A DNA stretch of 64,000 nucleotides from Roseomonas gilardii subsp. gilardii (GTDB lineage Bacteria; Pseudomonadota; Alphaproteobacteria; Acetobacterales; Acetobacteraceae). The stretch spans positions 992,001 through 1,056,000 of the forward strand of contig NZ_CP095554.1 in assembly GCF_023078375.1 (NCBI RefSeq), given 5' to 3'. Positions within the stretch are counted from its first letter, which is position 1, and every line of letters starts with the position of its first letter. The position numbers and the translations under genes were made by a program. Of this stretch, positions 33,672-42,460 are shown one piece after another. The notes beneath the pieces are model-generated. The model saw only the letters and a list, made by a program, of their open reading frames with translations. It did not search any database and was not told where the DNA came from.

Positions 33672-36397
33672 CGCTCCGCCTCCCGCTGCAGGCCGAAGAG
33701 GAAGGCCAGCACCCCGCCCAGCACCACGGCGAAGACGCCCAGGTCGAAGATCAGCGTGGTGCCCTGCTTGACGGTCAGGCCGAACAGGTCGGCCTGGACC
33801 CAGAGATGCTTCAGGTAGCTGCCATGGGCGAGCAGTCCCGGCACGCCACTCAGCACCGCCAGCCCCATCCCCAGCCCGACCAGCACCATCGGATGCAGCC
33901 GCAGCGCCGCCCGCGCCCGCTCCACGCCCCCCGCCAGGGCCAGCATGGCGAAGGCGAGCGCCGCCACCAGCCCGCCCACGAAGCCGCCGCCGGGCTGGTT
34001 ATGCCCGCGCAGCAGGATCATCACCGCCGCCAGCAGCAGCAGCGCGAAGAAGGCACGGCTGGTGGCGGCCAGGATGAAGGCGGCCGGCCTTTCCCGTGCC
34101 GGGACCGGATCGGCCTTCAGCAGCGACCAGGCCATCAGCGCCGACATGCCGATCACCACCGTCTCGCCCAGCGTATCGAAGCCACGGAAGTCCACCAGGA
34201 TCACGTTGACCACGTTCTGGCCGAAGGCGGCGGCATAGCTCTGCGCGCCATAGAAGCCGGAGACCGTGCCATCCGCCGGCCCGGCCAGCATGTCCACGGT
34301 CGTCAGGAAGACCAGCGCGGCGAAGCAGCAGGAGAGCAGGATGTCGTGCTGCCGCTCCGCCCGGCTGCGCGTCGCCGGGGCCGCGAGCGGCAGCACCAGC
34401 AGCACGGCGGTCAGCAGCACGACGATCAGCGCCTCCACCGAGAACTGCGTCAGCGCCAGGTCCGGCGCGCCGTTGCGCAGGAAGACCAGCGCCACCGCCA
34501 GCCCCACCAGCCCCACCGCCACCAGGGCGGACAGCAGGGAGCGCGCGCGGGTGGCGGCGAAGCCCCCGGCCAGCCCGACCAGCAGGATGGCGGCGGTGGC
34601 CGGGTCGAAGCGGCCGAATTCCGGCCAGCGCGGCACCGTGCCCGCCCGCACCGCGCCGAACAGGCAGAGCCCCATGGCCGAGACGGCCGCGAGCCAGAGA
34701 TAGCGCCGCAGGTCGCCATTCTGCACGAAGCCGGTGACCCGGCGGGCGAAGCCGACCAGGCCGCGCATCAGGGCATCGTAGCCGATCTCGGCGGCATAGT
34801 GGTCGAAGGGCTGGAGCGCCAGCAGCCAGGTGTGGATCGATCGCCAGAAGGTGACGATCACCGCCCCGATGGCCACCACCACCAGGCTCAGCATCAGCAT
34901 CGGCGTCAGCCCGTGCCAGAGCTCGACCTTCACCTCCACCGGCTGGCCATAGATCGCCAGCACCGCCGGGTTCAGCACGTTGTCGCGCACCCATTCGGGC
35001 TCCAGGCTGATCGTGAGGCCCAGCAGCGACAGCAGCAGCGGCCCCAGCGTCAGCCCCACCGTTTCCCCATGCTTGACCTCGGTGATCTTGCCGCGCCCGA
35101 GGAAGAAGGGCCGCAGCGAGACCACCCCGGCCACGCCCACCATCACCGCGTTCACCAGCACCGCGATGGCCACCGGCACGGCGTCCCAGGAGCTCTGGAT
35201 CTGCGCTTCGAACAGGAACTCCTTGGAAATGAAGCCGATGAAGGGCGGCAGCCCGGCCATGGACAGGCTGGCCAGGCTCGCCGCCACTGCCGTCAGCGGC
35301 AGGAAGCGCACCAGCCCGCCCATCTGCCGCAGATGCGACTTGCCGGTGGCGTGGATGGCATTGCCCGCGCAGAAGAACAGCGCCGCCTTGTAGAGCGCGT
35401 GCGCCAGGATGAACCCCACCGTGGCCACGCTGGCCATCGGCCCGTCCAGCCCGATCAGCATCACCAGGATGCCCAGCGAGGCGACGGTGGAATAGGCCAG
35501 CGCCGCCTTGAAGCCCTGTGCCCGCAGCGCCTGCACCCCCGCCACCAGCATGGTCGCTGCGGCGAAGCCGATCAGGATGCTGCGCCCCCCCGGCACCTCG
35601 GCGAAGAACCCCTCGAACCGCGCCAGCAGGTAGATGCCGAGCTTCACCATCGTGGCCGAATGCAGATAGGCCGAGGCCGGGGTCGGTGCCTGCATGGCGT
35701 TGGGCAGCCAGAAGTGGAAGGGGAACTGCGCCGACTTGGTGAAGCCGCCGAGCAGCAGCCCGATCACGATCAGGGCGACCCAGGGGCTCCGCGCCAGCTC
35801 CCCTGCCCGGTCGCTGGCCCCCGAGAAGCTGAAGCTGCCCAGGGTGATCCCGATCAGCACGATGGCGCAGAGCAGCCCCAGCCCCCCGCCCACCGTCACC
35901 TGCAGGGATTGCAGCGCCGAGCGGCGCGAGGCCGGGCTCTTGCCGTCGAAGCCCACCAGCATGAAGGAGAGGATGCTGGTCGCCTCCCAGAACATGAAGA
36001 AGACCAGCAGGTTGTCCGACAGCACCGCCCCCAGCATGGCGGTCATGAAAAGCAGGATCAGGGTGAAGAAGCGCGCCCGGTCGCCCGGTGATTTCTCCGC
36101 CATGTAGGCGCCGGCATAGACCACCACCAGCGTGCCGATGCCGGTGATCAGCAGCGCGAAGAGGAAGGAGAAGCCGTCCAGCCGGAAGGCCAGCTCCACC
36201 CCCAGCGACGGCGCCCAGGGCAGCCGCGTCTCGGCCACGCCGCCCCCGGCGATCAGCGGCGCAAAGCTCAGGAACATCCCGAACAGCCCCGCCGGCAGCA
36301 GCGCCAGCCCCCAGCCCCCGGCGCGGCCGAGCAGGCGCGACACAGGCGCGGCCAGGCAGGCCCCGGCCAGGGCGACCAGCAGGATCAGCGGCAGCAC
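33668..36397 (-). CDS. mnhA: Mrp/Mnh cation-proton antiporter, fused subunits A and B
   Basis: This 909-residue protein carries the NuoL-like MnhA part (about residues 1-770, with FWEATSILSFMLVGFDGKSP and the lysine-bearing FTKSAQFPFHFWLPNAMQAP) and then the MnhB domain (about 775-900, with GGGFVGGLVAALAFAMLALA and the ending GTTLIFDLGVFAVVLGGVLA). No separate mnhB exists in the operon, as in the group-2 Mrp operons of alphaproteobacteria. It starts with GTG at 36397. It is the first operon gene, 165 bases after the TetR gene on the same strand. Confidence 0.92.
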   Translation of the reverse strand: MLPLILLVALAGACLAAPVSRLLGRAGGWGLALLPAGLFGMFLSFAPLIAGGGVAETRLPWAPSLGVELAFRLDGFSFLFALLITGIGTLVVVYAGAYMAEKSPGDRARFFTLILLFMTAMLGAVLSDNLLVFFMFWEATSILSFMLVGFDGKSPASRRSALQSLQVTVGGGLGLLCAIVLIGITLGSFSFSGASDRAGELARSPWVALIVIGLLLGGFTKSAQFPFHFWLPNAMQAPTPASAYLHSATMVKLGIYLLARFEGFFAEVPGGRSILIGFAAATMLVAGVQALRAQGFKAALAYSTVASLGILVMLIGLDGPMASVATVGFILAHALYKAALFFCAGNAIHATGKSHLRQMGGLVRFLPLTAVAASLASLSMAGLPPFIGFISKEFLFEAQIQSSWDAVPVAIAVLVNAVMVGVAGVVSLRPFFLGRGKITEVKHGETVGLTLGPLLLSLLGLTISLEPEWVRDNVLNPAVLAIYGQPVEVKVELWHGLTPMLMLSLVVVAIGAVIVTFWRSIHTWLLALQPFDHYAAEIGYDALMRGLVGFARRVTGFVQNGDLRRYLWLAAVSAMGLCLFGAVRAGTVPRWPEFGRFDPATAAILLVGLAGGFAATRARSLLSALVAVGLVGLAVALVFLRNGAPDLALTQFSVEALIVVLLTAVLLVLPLAAPATRSRAERQHDILLSCCFAALVFLTTVDMLAGPADGTVSGFYGAQSYAAAFGQNVVNVILVDFRGFDTLGETVVIGMSALMAWSLLKADPVPARERPAAFILAATSRAFFALLLLAAVMILLRGHNQPGGGFVGGLVAALAFAMLALAGGVERARAALRLHPMVLVGLGMGLAVLSGVPGLLAHGSYLKHLWVQADLFGLTVKQGTTLIFDLGVFAVVLGGVLAFLFGLQREAER

Positions 36398-36562
36398 GGC
36401 GAATTCACCGGCGGCTGGGCAGGGGAGATGCCAGGATCTCGCGGGGTGAGGTTCCGCGGGCCACGGTTTTGTCGGCGGAGCAGGCGAAAGATCATGCCGG
36501 AGAAGCTCCCTGGCTTGTGATGGGTTTCCGGGCCGGGCCGGTTTCCATGCCGGTCCGCCGCC

Positions 36563-37258
36563 TCACGCCGCGGTTCCGCCGCCTTCCGCCCCCGTTCCGG
36601 CGGTGGGAGGGCGCAGCATGCCCAGCACGCCCTGCACCAGCATCTCCCGGTGCCGCGCCCGCAGCCCGGCCTCCCCCAGATCCTTGCCGAACAGGACCTC
36701 GATCGTATGGCGGTTGGCGGAGCGGAAGAAGCAGAAGCCGCTGATGAAAAGGTGCACGTCGATGGCATCGACATCCTTGCGGAACAGTCCCTCGCGCTGA
36801 CCCCGTTCCAGGATGATGCGCAGTGCGTCGATGATCGTGACGTTCAGGCTCCGGGCGTTGCGGGACTGGCGCAGGTACTGGCCGTGATGGATGTTCTCGA
36901 TGGTGACGAGGCGGATGAAGTCCGCATGGTCCCACTGGTAGTCGAAGGTGAACTCCGCCATCCGGCGGATCGCCTGCTCCGGCGCCAGCGCCTCCAGCCG
37001 CAGCTCCCTCTCTACCGAGCGGATGTCGTCATAGGCGGCCTCCAGCACGGCGAGGTAGAGCCCCTCCTTGCTGCCGAAATAATAATAGATCATCCGCTTG
37101 GCGGTCTTGGTGCGCGCCGCGATGGCATCCACCCGCGCACCGGTCAGCCCGTGCCGCGCGAATTCCTCGCGCGCCGCCTCCATGATCTCCCGCTTCGTGC
37201 GTTCCGGATCGTTCCGGCGGAAATGTGGCTCCGTCAATTCGCTCGTCGTGTCGGCCAA
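36563..37258 (-). CDS. TetR/AcrR family transcriptional regulator
   Basis: This 231-residue regulator has an N-terminal helix-turn-helix (about residues 20-65, with FARHGLTGARVDAIAARTKT and RMIYYYFGSKEGLYLAVLE) and a helical C-terminal ligand domain with NIHHGQYLRQS. The TTG at 37258 is preceded by AGGAG at good spacing; an in-frame ATG at 37297 has none. It reads toward the mnh operon 165 bases away and could control it, but TetR proteins more often control divergent genes, and its upstream gap is filled by repeats. Target and effector are unknown. Confidence 0.82.
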   Translation of the reverse strand: MADTTSELTEPHFRRNDPERTKREIMEAAREEFARHGLTGARVDAIAARTKTAKRMIYYYFGSKEGLYLAVLEAAYDDIRSVERELRLEALAPEQAIRRMAEFTFDYQWDHADFIRLVTIENIHHGQYLRQSRNARSLNVTIIDALRIILERGQREGLFRKDVDAIDVHLFISGFCFFRSANRHTIEVLFGKDLGEAGLRARHREMLVQGVLGMLRPPTAGTGAEGGGTAA

Positions 37259-37355
37259 TGGGACGCTCCTGCGAATCCCTTCATACCCGCCCAACATCGC
37301 CACGGCCAAATGCCGCCGCCCAGCCCCGGTTGCGCTTCACGTCCGGCGTTGCCCT

Positions 37356-37689
37356 GTCCCCGGGGGACAAGGCTCCGCCGTCGACGCAGTGCGTCGACCC
37401 CCCGGTCCCCCTGATCCGCCAGGAACCTGGTCAAACGTATACGTTTGACCCTGGACCTCCCATTCGTTGGTGCTCTCCGGCGACTGTGGGCGCCACCAGC
37501 GCGAACACGGTGTTGTTTTTCTTTTCGGGAGCCCCGCTGATCCACCTGCCCCCAGGATCAGCCCGCAGGCTGACGCCCACCACCAATGTCAACGAAAGCC
37601 CGGGGTCCGGGGACCGGCTCCGGTCCCCCATCATGGTCATGGGCGGAGTGGGGGTCTGGGGGCGAGACGGCGCCTTGCCCCCGGGGGCC
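37356..37689. repeat. Hairpin repeat elements, copy pair d, with a 22-bp perfect palindrome
   Basis: The gap 37259-37719 has no gene. Two inverted units fill it. The left one (37356-37475) has the stem GTCGACGCA/TGCGTCGAC with a one-base loop, the linker CCCGGTCCCCCTGATCCGCC, CCAGGAACCTGG, and then a 22-bp perfect palindrome at 37429-37450, before the tail CATTCGTTGGTGCT. The right one (37589-37689) has TCAACGAAAGCC, the stem GGGGACCGG/CCGGTCCCC, the linker GGCGGAGTGGGGGTCTGGGG and a final CCTTGCCCCCGG. The middle holds a T-run at 37513-37526. Confidence 0.7.
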
Positions 37690-37719
37690 AGCCACGAAGC
37701 GCGACGCCACCCGCCGGGC

Positions 37720-38631
37720 CTATCTGGTCTCCCCCTCGATGACAGCCCGGCGTGCCGCGATCGCCCCGGCCAGGAAATCCGTCAGGGCGCGGATGCGCGG
37801 CAGGTGCCGCAGGTCCGGATGGGTCAGCAGCCAGAGATCGGCGGCGAAATCCGGTTCCGGCGGTGCCAGGCGGCGCAGGCCCGCCCGGCTATCCCCCACG
37901 AAACAGGGCAGGTGCCCGATCCCCAGCCCCGATTCGACCGCGTCGGCCAGGGCCAGCACCCCATCGAACCGCGCCGCCAGCCGTGCCGCCGGCACACGCT
38001 CCCGGGCGAAGCGTGTCACCTTCAGCCCGGCAAGATTGTCGCCGAGACAGACCCAGTCCCGCCCCATCGGATCGGCACCTGGGGCGACCGGCGCGGAGGC
38101 GGGCTCGTAGAGCGCCCAGGCGATCCGCGCCACGCGCCGCCCGACCAGCGTATCCGGCGGCTTATCGCTGGCCCGCAGTGCGACATCGGCATCCCGGCGG
38201 GACAGGTTGGCGGCGGCATTGCCGGTGACGAGGTCCAGCCGCACGTCGGGGCAGGCGGCGCGGAAACGCACCAGCATCGGCATCAGCAGATCGGCCAGCA
38301 GGCTGTCGCTGGTGGCCAGCCGGACCTCGCCGGCAGGGCCGGGGGCTTGTCCGGCGAGGCGGCGGGTGACGGCGGTGATGTCCTCGTCCACCCGTCCGGC
38401 CAGGGCCGCCATCTCCTCCCCCGCCGCCGTTGGAGCATAGCCGCCCCGGTGCCGCTCGAAGAGCGGATAGCCCACCATCTCCTCGATCTGCCGCAGGCGG
38501 CGGAAGACGGTGGAATGCGCCACCCCGAGCCGCGCCGCGGCCGCCGGCAGCGCCCGCGTCTCCGCCACCGCCTGGATCAGCCGGAAATCATCCCAGGCGA
38601 GGGCAGTGGGGGAGCGGGGCTTATCGGTCAC
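37720..38631 (-). CDS. LysR family transcriptional regulator
   Basis: This 303-residue regulator has a winged helix at about residues 12-70 (PAAAARLGVAHSTVFRRLRQIEEM) and a periplasmic-binding-like effector domain. The GTG at 38631 gives the usual N-terminus; upstream codons lack family sequence. It is divergent from the ring-cleaving dioxygenase at 38787, and a perfect inverted repeat at 38685-38710 lies between them. LysR proteins typically activate the divergent gene, so this one probably responds to a quinone, phenol or other electrophile; this is inferred. Confidence 0.85.
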   Translation of the reverse strand: MTDKPRSPTALAWDDFRLIQAVAETRALPAAAARLGVAHSTVFRRLRQIEEMVGYPLFERHRGGYAPTAAGEEMAALAGRVDEDITAVTRRLAGQAPGPAGEVRLATSDSLLADLLMPMLVRFRAACPDVRLDLVTGNAAANLSRRDADVALRASDKPPDTLVGRRVARIAWALYEPASAPVAPGADPMGRDWVCLGDNLAGLKVTRFARERVPAARLAARFDGVLALADAVESGLGIGHLPCFVGDSRAGLRRLAPPEPDFAADLWLLTHPDLRHLPRIRALTDFLAGAIAARRAVIEGETR

Positions 38632-38684
38632 GATGAGCTGGAGCCTCGCATTCCGCACCGCTCGCTGGAAGGGGCGGCCTCTGA

Positions 38685-38710
38685 TGCATGATCCGCATTG
38701 CAATCATGCA
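38685..38710. promoter_or_regulatory. Inverted repeat, candidate LysR binding site
   Basis: TGCATGAT and ATCATGCA form a perfect 8-bp inverted repeat with a 10-bp spacer; the spacer and right arm contain the palindrome ATTGCAAT. It lies between the divergent LysR and dioxygenase genes and contains T-N11-A spacing as expected for the LysR family. Confidence 0.6.
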
Positions 38711-38786
38711 ATTCGTTTGTGGTGGGAGATAGGGGCCCATTGCCCATATGCATGACAGACAGTGAAACCAGCCTGGAGGAGCTTCC

Positions 38787-39710
38787 ATGGCCCGCAACGG
38801 CATCCATCATGTGACCGCCATCGCCGGCAAGGCGCAGCGGAACCTCGACTTCTACACCCGCACCCTCGGGCTGCGGCTGGTGAAGAAGACGGTGAACTTC
38901 GACGACCCCGGCGCCTACCACTTCTACTACGGCGACGAGGCCGGCAGCCCCGGCACCATCCTGACCTTCTTCCCATGGGAGAATGCCGCCCCCGGCCGCG
39001 CCGGGATCGGCGAACTGCAGGAGACGGTGTTCCGCGTACCCCAGGGCGCGATCGGCTTCTGGACGCAGCGCCTGGCGCCGCATGGCGTGGAGCGCGCGGA
39101 GGCGTTCGGCGAGACGCTGCTGCGCTTCCGCGACCCGGACGGCATGCGCCTCGCCCTGGTCGGCCTGCCGGGCATTGAGGCTGAACCCGTCTGGAGCACG
39201 GGTGAGGTTCCGGCCGAGGTAGCGATCCGCGGCTTCCACGGCGTGCGCCTGATGCTGGACCGCACCGAGGCGACCGGTGCCATCCTCAGCGATGTCTTCG
39301 GCTTCGCCGAGGCGGCGCGCGAGGGCGACACGCTGCGCTACCGTGCCGCAGGCACGGTGCTGGGCGGGATCGTGGACCTGCAAGGTGTCGGCGGCTTCCT
39401 GCCGGCGCGGCTGGGGCGGGGTTCGGTGCACCACCTGGCCTTCCGCGCCGCCGATGACGCGGCGGAGATGGAGATGGCGCGCAAGCTCGTGGAGAACCAC
39501 GGCATCCGCACCACGGAACAGAAGGACCGCGACTACTTCCGGTCCGTCTACTTCCGCGAGCCGGGCGGCGTGCTCTTCGAGATCGCGACCGACATCCCAG
39601 GCTTTGCCGTGGACGAGGCGCCGGAGGCCCTGGGCACGGGCCTGCAACTGCCGGCCTTCCTGCGGCCCCACCGGGCGGCGATCGAGGCCGCGCTGCCCGC
39701 CCTGGCCTGA
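38787..39710 (+). CDS. Ring-cleaving dioxygenase / VOC family protein (MhqO-like)
   Basis: This 307-residue protein has two glyoxalase (VOC) modules. The first starts with GIHHVTAIAGKAQRNLDFYT and the second carries SVHHLAFRAADDAAEME and GGVLFEIATDIPGF; the histidines and late glutamate are the metal ligands of the extradiol dioxygenase group. MhqO/MhqA-like proteins act on hydroquinones or catechols and are induced by quinones. The following hydrolase is MhqD-like, the usual partner. GGAGGAG precedes the ATG. The stop codon lies in a 13-bp tandem repeat. Confidence 0.85.
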   Translation: MARNGIHHVTAIAGKAQRNLDFYTRTLGLRLVKKTVNFDDPGAYHFYYGDEAGSPGTILTFFPWENAAPGRAGIGELQETVFRVPQGAIGFWTQRLAPHGVERAEAFGETLLRFRDPDGMRLALVGLPGIEAEPVWSTGEVPAEVAIRGFHGVRLMLDRTEATGAILSDVFGFAEAAREGDTLRYRAAGTVLGGIVDLQGVGGFLPARLGRGSVHHLAFRAADDAAEMEMARKLVENHGIRTTEQKDRDYFRSVYFREPGGVLFEIATDIPGFAVDEAPEALGTGLQLPAFLRPHRAAIEAALPALA

Positions 39711-39751
39711 CCCCCTGGCCTGACCCCCTGGCCTGACATCCTGGCCCGACC
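39700..39751 (+). repeat. Four tandem copies of a 13-bp repeat across the stop codon
   Basis: The unit CCCTGGCCTGACC occurs at 39700-39712 and 39713-39725 exactly, then at 39726-39738 and 39739-39751 with one and two changes. The dioxygenase stop codon (39708-39710) lies in the first copy; later copies carry TGA in other frames. Confidence 0.85.
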
Positions 39752-39819
39752 CTGGGACGGCGCGCCCCCCCGGTGGCGCGCCGTCCGGGCAGGAGAATGA
39801 CACGAAAGGAGACACCCGC

Positions 39820-40476
39820 ATGAGCGGCACCGAGACCGGCCCCAGAACCGGCCATGGCACCCGCCTGGGCTTCCAGCACCGGTTCCATCCGGCCACGCGC
39901 CCGGGCCGCCCGCCCCTGCTGCTGCTGCACGGCACCGGCGGCGATGAGGACGACCTGTTGCCGCTGGGCGAGGCGGTGGCGCCGGGTTCCGCCCTGCTTT
40001 CCCCACGCGGCCAGGTGCTGGAGAACGGCATGCCGCGCTTCTTCCGCCGTCTGGCGGAAGGTGTCTTCGACGAGGCGGACTTGCGCCGCCGCACCGACGA
40101 CCTCGCCGCCTTCATCCGTGATGCGCAGGGGGCCTATGGGTTGGAGGCGCCGGTCGCGCTCGGCTTCTCGAACGGCGCCAACATCGCCGTGGCGCTGCTG
40201 CTGCGCCATCCGGGCCTGCTGCGCGGGGCGGTGCTGCTGCGGGCCATGCAGCCCTTCCGGGACGAGGAACCGATCCCGCCGCCGGGGCTGGACGGTACGC
40301 CGGTTCTGCTGCTCTTGGGCACGGCCGACCCCATCGTGCCCGCCGCGAACAGCGAGGGGTTGGCGGCGCGGCTGCGCCAGGCGGGGGCCGGGGTCGAGCG
40401 CCATGCCCTGCCGGTGGGGCATGGCCTGTCGCAGATGGACCTGTCCCTGGCACGGGCCTGGCTGGACCGGCTCTGA
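39820..40476 (+). CDS. Alpha/beta hydrolase, phospholipase/carboxylesterase type (MhqD-like)
   Basis: This 218-residue cytoplasmic hydrolase has LLLLHGTGGDEDDLLPLGE at the start, the nucleophile in GFSNGANIA (near residue 108), Asp in LGTADPIVPA and His in PVGHGLSQMD. This is the predicted-esterase group containing MhqD, which is encoded with MhqO in electrophile-response operons. AAAGGAG precedes its ATG. It is 109 bases downstream of the dioxygenase gene and ends before a degenerate copy of the hairpin repeat. It may hydrolyse the ring-cleavage product. Confidence 0.85.
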   Translation: MSGTETGPRTGHGTRLGFQHRFHPATRPGRPPLLLLHGTGGDEDDLLPLGEAVAPGSALLSPRGQVLENGMPRFFRRLAEGVFDEADLRRRTDDLAAFIRDAQGAYGLEAPVALGFSNGANIAVALLLRHPGLLRGAVLLRAMQPFRDEEPIPPPGLDGTPVLLLLGTADPIVPAANSEGLAARLRQAGAGVERHALPVGHGLSQMDLSLARAWLDRL

Positions 40477-40570
40477 GGGCACCCGGCCCGCCTCAGGGAC
40501 GGCCCGGCCATCCATCATCGGCAGGTTCATGGCGAGCCGCATGATGCCGGGACGCCCAGGCCCGAACCGG

Positions 40571-40638
40571 TGTCAGCGAACGGTAACGAACCGAGGGCAG
40601 GGGAGGAGTCGGGGCAAGACGGGGCCTTGCCCCCGGGA
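40571..40638. repeat. Hairpin repeat element, degenerate copy e
   Basis: This copy lies between the convergent MhqD-like and GT87 genes. It keeps the tail TCAGCGAACGGTAACGAACC, a shortened middle, and the end hairpin GGGGCAAG/CTTGCCCC. Stem 2 is not clear, so this looks like a decayed unit. Confidence 0.5.
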
Positions 40639-40688
40639 GCACGGCGATGCGCGATGGGCAGGTAGCGGCGGCCTTCCTGCCCCTGGCG

Positions 40689-42044
40689 TCAGGACCCCGC
40701 CGCCGGCTGCGCGGCCCGCCCGCCCAGGTGGAAACCCTGTGGCGAGGCGGCCCAGGCCCGGCTCCAGGCGAGCAGGCCGAACCACAGCAGCCCACCGAAG
40801 AGCAGGTAGGAGACGCCGAACCGGGCATAGGCCTCCATCAATCCCGGATTCGCGAAGGTGATGACGAGCACGGCCGGCGTCGTCAGCAGGATCGCGGCCC
40901 AGCCCAGCGCGCGCCGCGCGGGGCTGGCGGAGAGGGTGGAACCGGGGGCCAGGAAAAAGGCCGCCGGCATCAGCATCAGCGCGTAGTAGTGCGACCAGGA
41001 CAGCGGGCTGCTGACCACGGCCAGCACCAGCACCAGCATGTACTCCAGATCCCGCCCCTGGCCGCTCCGTGTCCCCGCATCCTGGCTCCCGGCATCCTGG
41101 CTCTCGCCGATGGCGCCCTTCACGCAGGCAAGCAGCGCGGTCAGGTAGAGCAGCCCGACCACCACCGTGCCGGTCAGCCGCTGCAGCGGTGCCGGGCTGC
41201 GCAGCGTCTCCCAGTCCATCAGCGCCACCGGGCCTTCGGCGAGGCGCACCAGGAAGCCCGCCACGGACTGCACGTTGAAGGCGCCGAGCGGATGGCTGCT
41301 GAACTGGAGCACGCAGAGCTGCAGCCAGTGCCAGTGCATCTCCCAGCCGAAGATGGCGAGGGACAGCAGCCCCGCCGCGCCGCAGAAGCCGGCGAAGCCG
41401 GCCGTGGCGTGCCAGTTCCGCCGCAACAGGAAATACAGGCCGAAGAGCATGAGCGGCAGCTTGATCACCGCCGCGAAGCCGAGCAGCAGCCCCGCCGCCA
41501 GGTCCCGCCGCCCGCGCAGCAGCCAGAGCCCGGCGGCCAGCATCAGCAGCACGATATGGGTGGTGTTGCCTTCCTTCAGGCTGTTCTGCAGCGGCCCGTT
41601 GATGGCGAAGAGCAGCAGCAGCAGCCAGAACCCCGTCCCGCGCAGCCCGGTGAGCCGGACCAGGAGCAGGAAGGCACCCGCCGTGGCCGCGAGGCCGATC
41701 AGCGTGAACAGTACCGCCGCCGCCTTGTCCGGCAGCAGGCCGAAGGGCGCGAAGAGATAGGCCACGATGGGCAGGTTCACGAAGCCGTCCACGCCCCGCT
41801 CGATCTGCGGCCCCAGCGCCGCTGGGCGGTCCAGCACGGCCTGCCCGCCCAGGTAATAGGCGGCACGGAAATCCTCGAAGAGGTGCCGCGGCTCCGAGAT
41901 GGCGAAGAGCGCCAGCGCCGCGACGGCGCAAAGGGCGGGCAGGGCCCAGGCCGGCCTCGCCTCCCGGCGCGCCAGCCGGAAGAAGAGGAACAGGCTGCCG
42001 GCGATCGTCACGAGATCCGCGAGGGGGAGCAGTTTGGTCAGCAT
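40689..42044 (-). CDS. Glycosyltransferase family 87 (DUF2029) membrane protein
   Basis: This 451-residue protein has about ten to twelve membrane segments and the GT-C/GT87 pattern: an early acidic loop FEDFRAAYYLGGQAVLDRP, then NSLKEGNTTHIVLLMLAAGL and SSPLSWSHYYALMLMPAAFF. Such enzymes transfer mannose or other sugars from polyprenyl-phosphate donors outside the inner membrane. A hydrophilic loop near residue 335 contains SQDAG twice, encoded by a short tandem DNA repeat. ATG 42044 is the first codon before hydrophobic sequence. It is divergent from the RTX protein gene and belongs to a surface-modification region. Confidence 0.82.
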   Translation of the reverse strand: MLTKLLPLADLVTIAGSLFLFFRLARREARPAWALPALCAVAALALFAISEPRHLFEDFRAAYYLGGQAVLDRPAALGPQIERGVDGFVNLPIVAYLFAPFGLLPDKAAAVLFTLIGLAATAGAFLLLVRLTGLRGTGFWLLLLLFAINGPLQNSLKEGNTTHIVLLMLAAGLWLLRGRRDLAAGLLLGFAAVIKLPLMLFGLYFLLRRNWHATAGFAGFCGAAGLLSLAIFGWEMHWHWLQLCVLQFSSHPLGAFNVQSVAGFLVRLAEGPVALMDWETLRSPAPLQRLTGTVVVGLLYLTALLACVKGAIGESQDAGSQDAGTRSGQGRDLEYMLVLVLAVVSSPLSWSHYYALMLMPAAFFLAPGSTLSASPARRALGWAAILLTTPAVLVITFANPGLMEAYARFGVSYLLFGGLLWFGLLAWSRAWAASPQGFHLGGRAAQPAAGS

Positions 42045-42155
42045 GAGAAGCGTCCGGGCCTCCGTCGGGTGCCGTTCAGCACAATGAGAATCGGGCCGCC
42101 GGGGAGGGCGGAGCAGGGAATATGTCTCATCATAGAGACGTTTTCGCATCTTTTA

Positions 42156-42186
42156 GCAATATTTATTGCACTCCTGTCGCAGGAGT
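42156..42186. promoter_or_regulatory. A+T-rich divergent control region with two hairpins
   Basis: The gap 42045-42460 has no gene. At 42120-42190 it turns A+T-rich and contains GCAATA/TATTGC with a 2-base loop (42156-42169), directly followed by ACTCCTG/CAGGAGT with a 3-base loop (42170-42186). It lies between the divergent GT87 and RTX genes and is the likely promoter region; the second hairpin could also hide a ribosome-site-like sequence. The rest of the gap is ordinary GC-rich sequence. Confidence 0.45.
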
Positions 42187-42460
42187 CTCATGATACGGCG
42201 CAGAGGCAGACAGGGATCGCGGACTGGAACTCATGGGACGGATCGGGAACAGGACGGAGGGGCGGCAAAAACGCCGCAGCGCCCTGCCCATCCTCGCCTC
42301 CTGCCCGGCCTCTCTCTCCACGGGCATCGGGCCGAAGGATCTGGGTCATGGCCGCCCCCCGGTGGCCCCTTCCCGGTCGCGTCGCCATGCCTTGCCCATC
42401 CCCCCGGCCTCCCGCCGCGGGCCCGGTTCACGCAACGGCAATGCCAGGAGGGCATGAGGC

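Noticed and set aside
33806-36091. Long plus-strand open frame opposite mnhAB
   Set aside because: Its product is a His/Gln/Arg-rich antisense translation without domains, while the minus strand is a clear MnhA-B fusion.
30824-36397. Complex I (nuo) operon
   Set aside because: NuoL/M/N/K-like subunits are present, but the small E, F and G subunits and the absence of redox subunits identify an Mrp antiporter.
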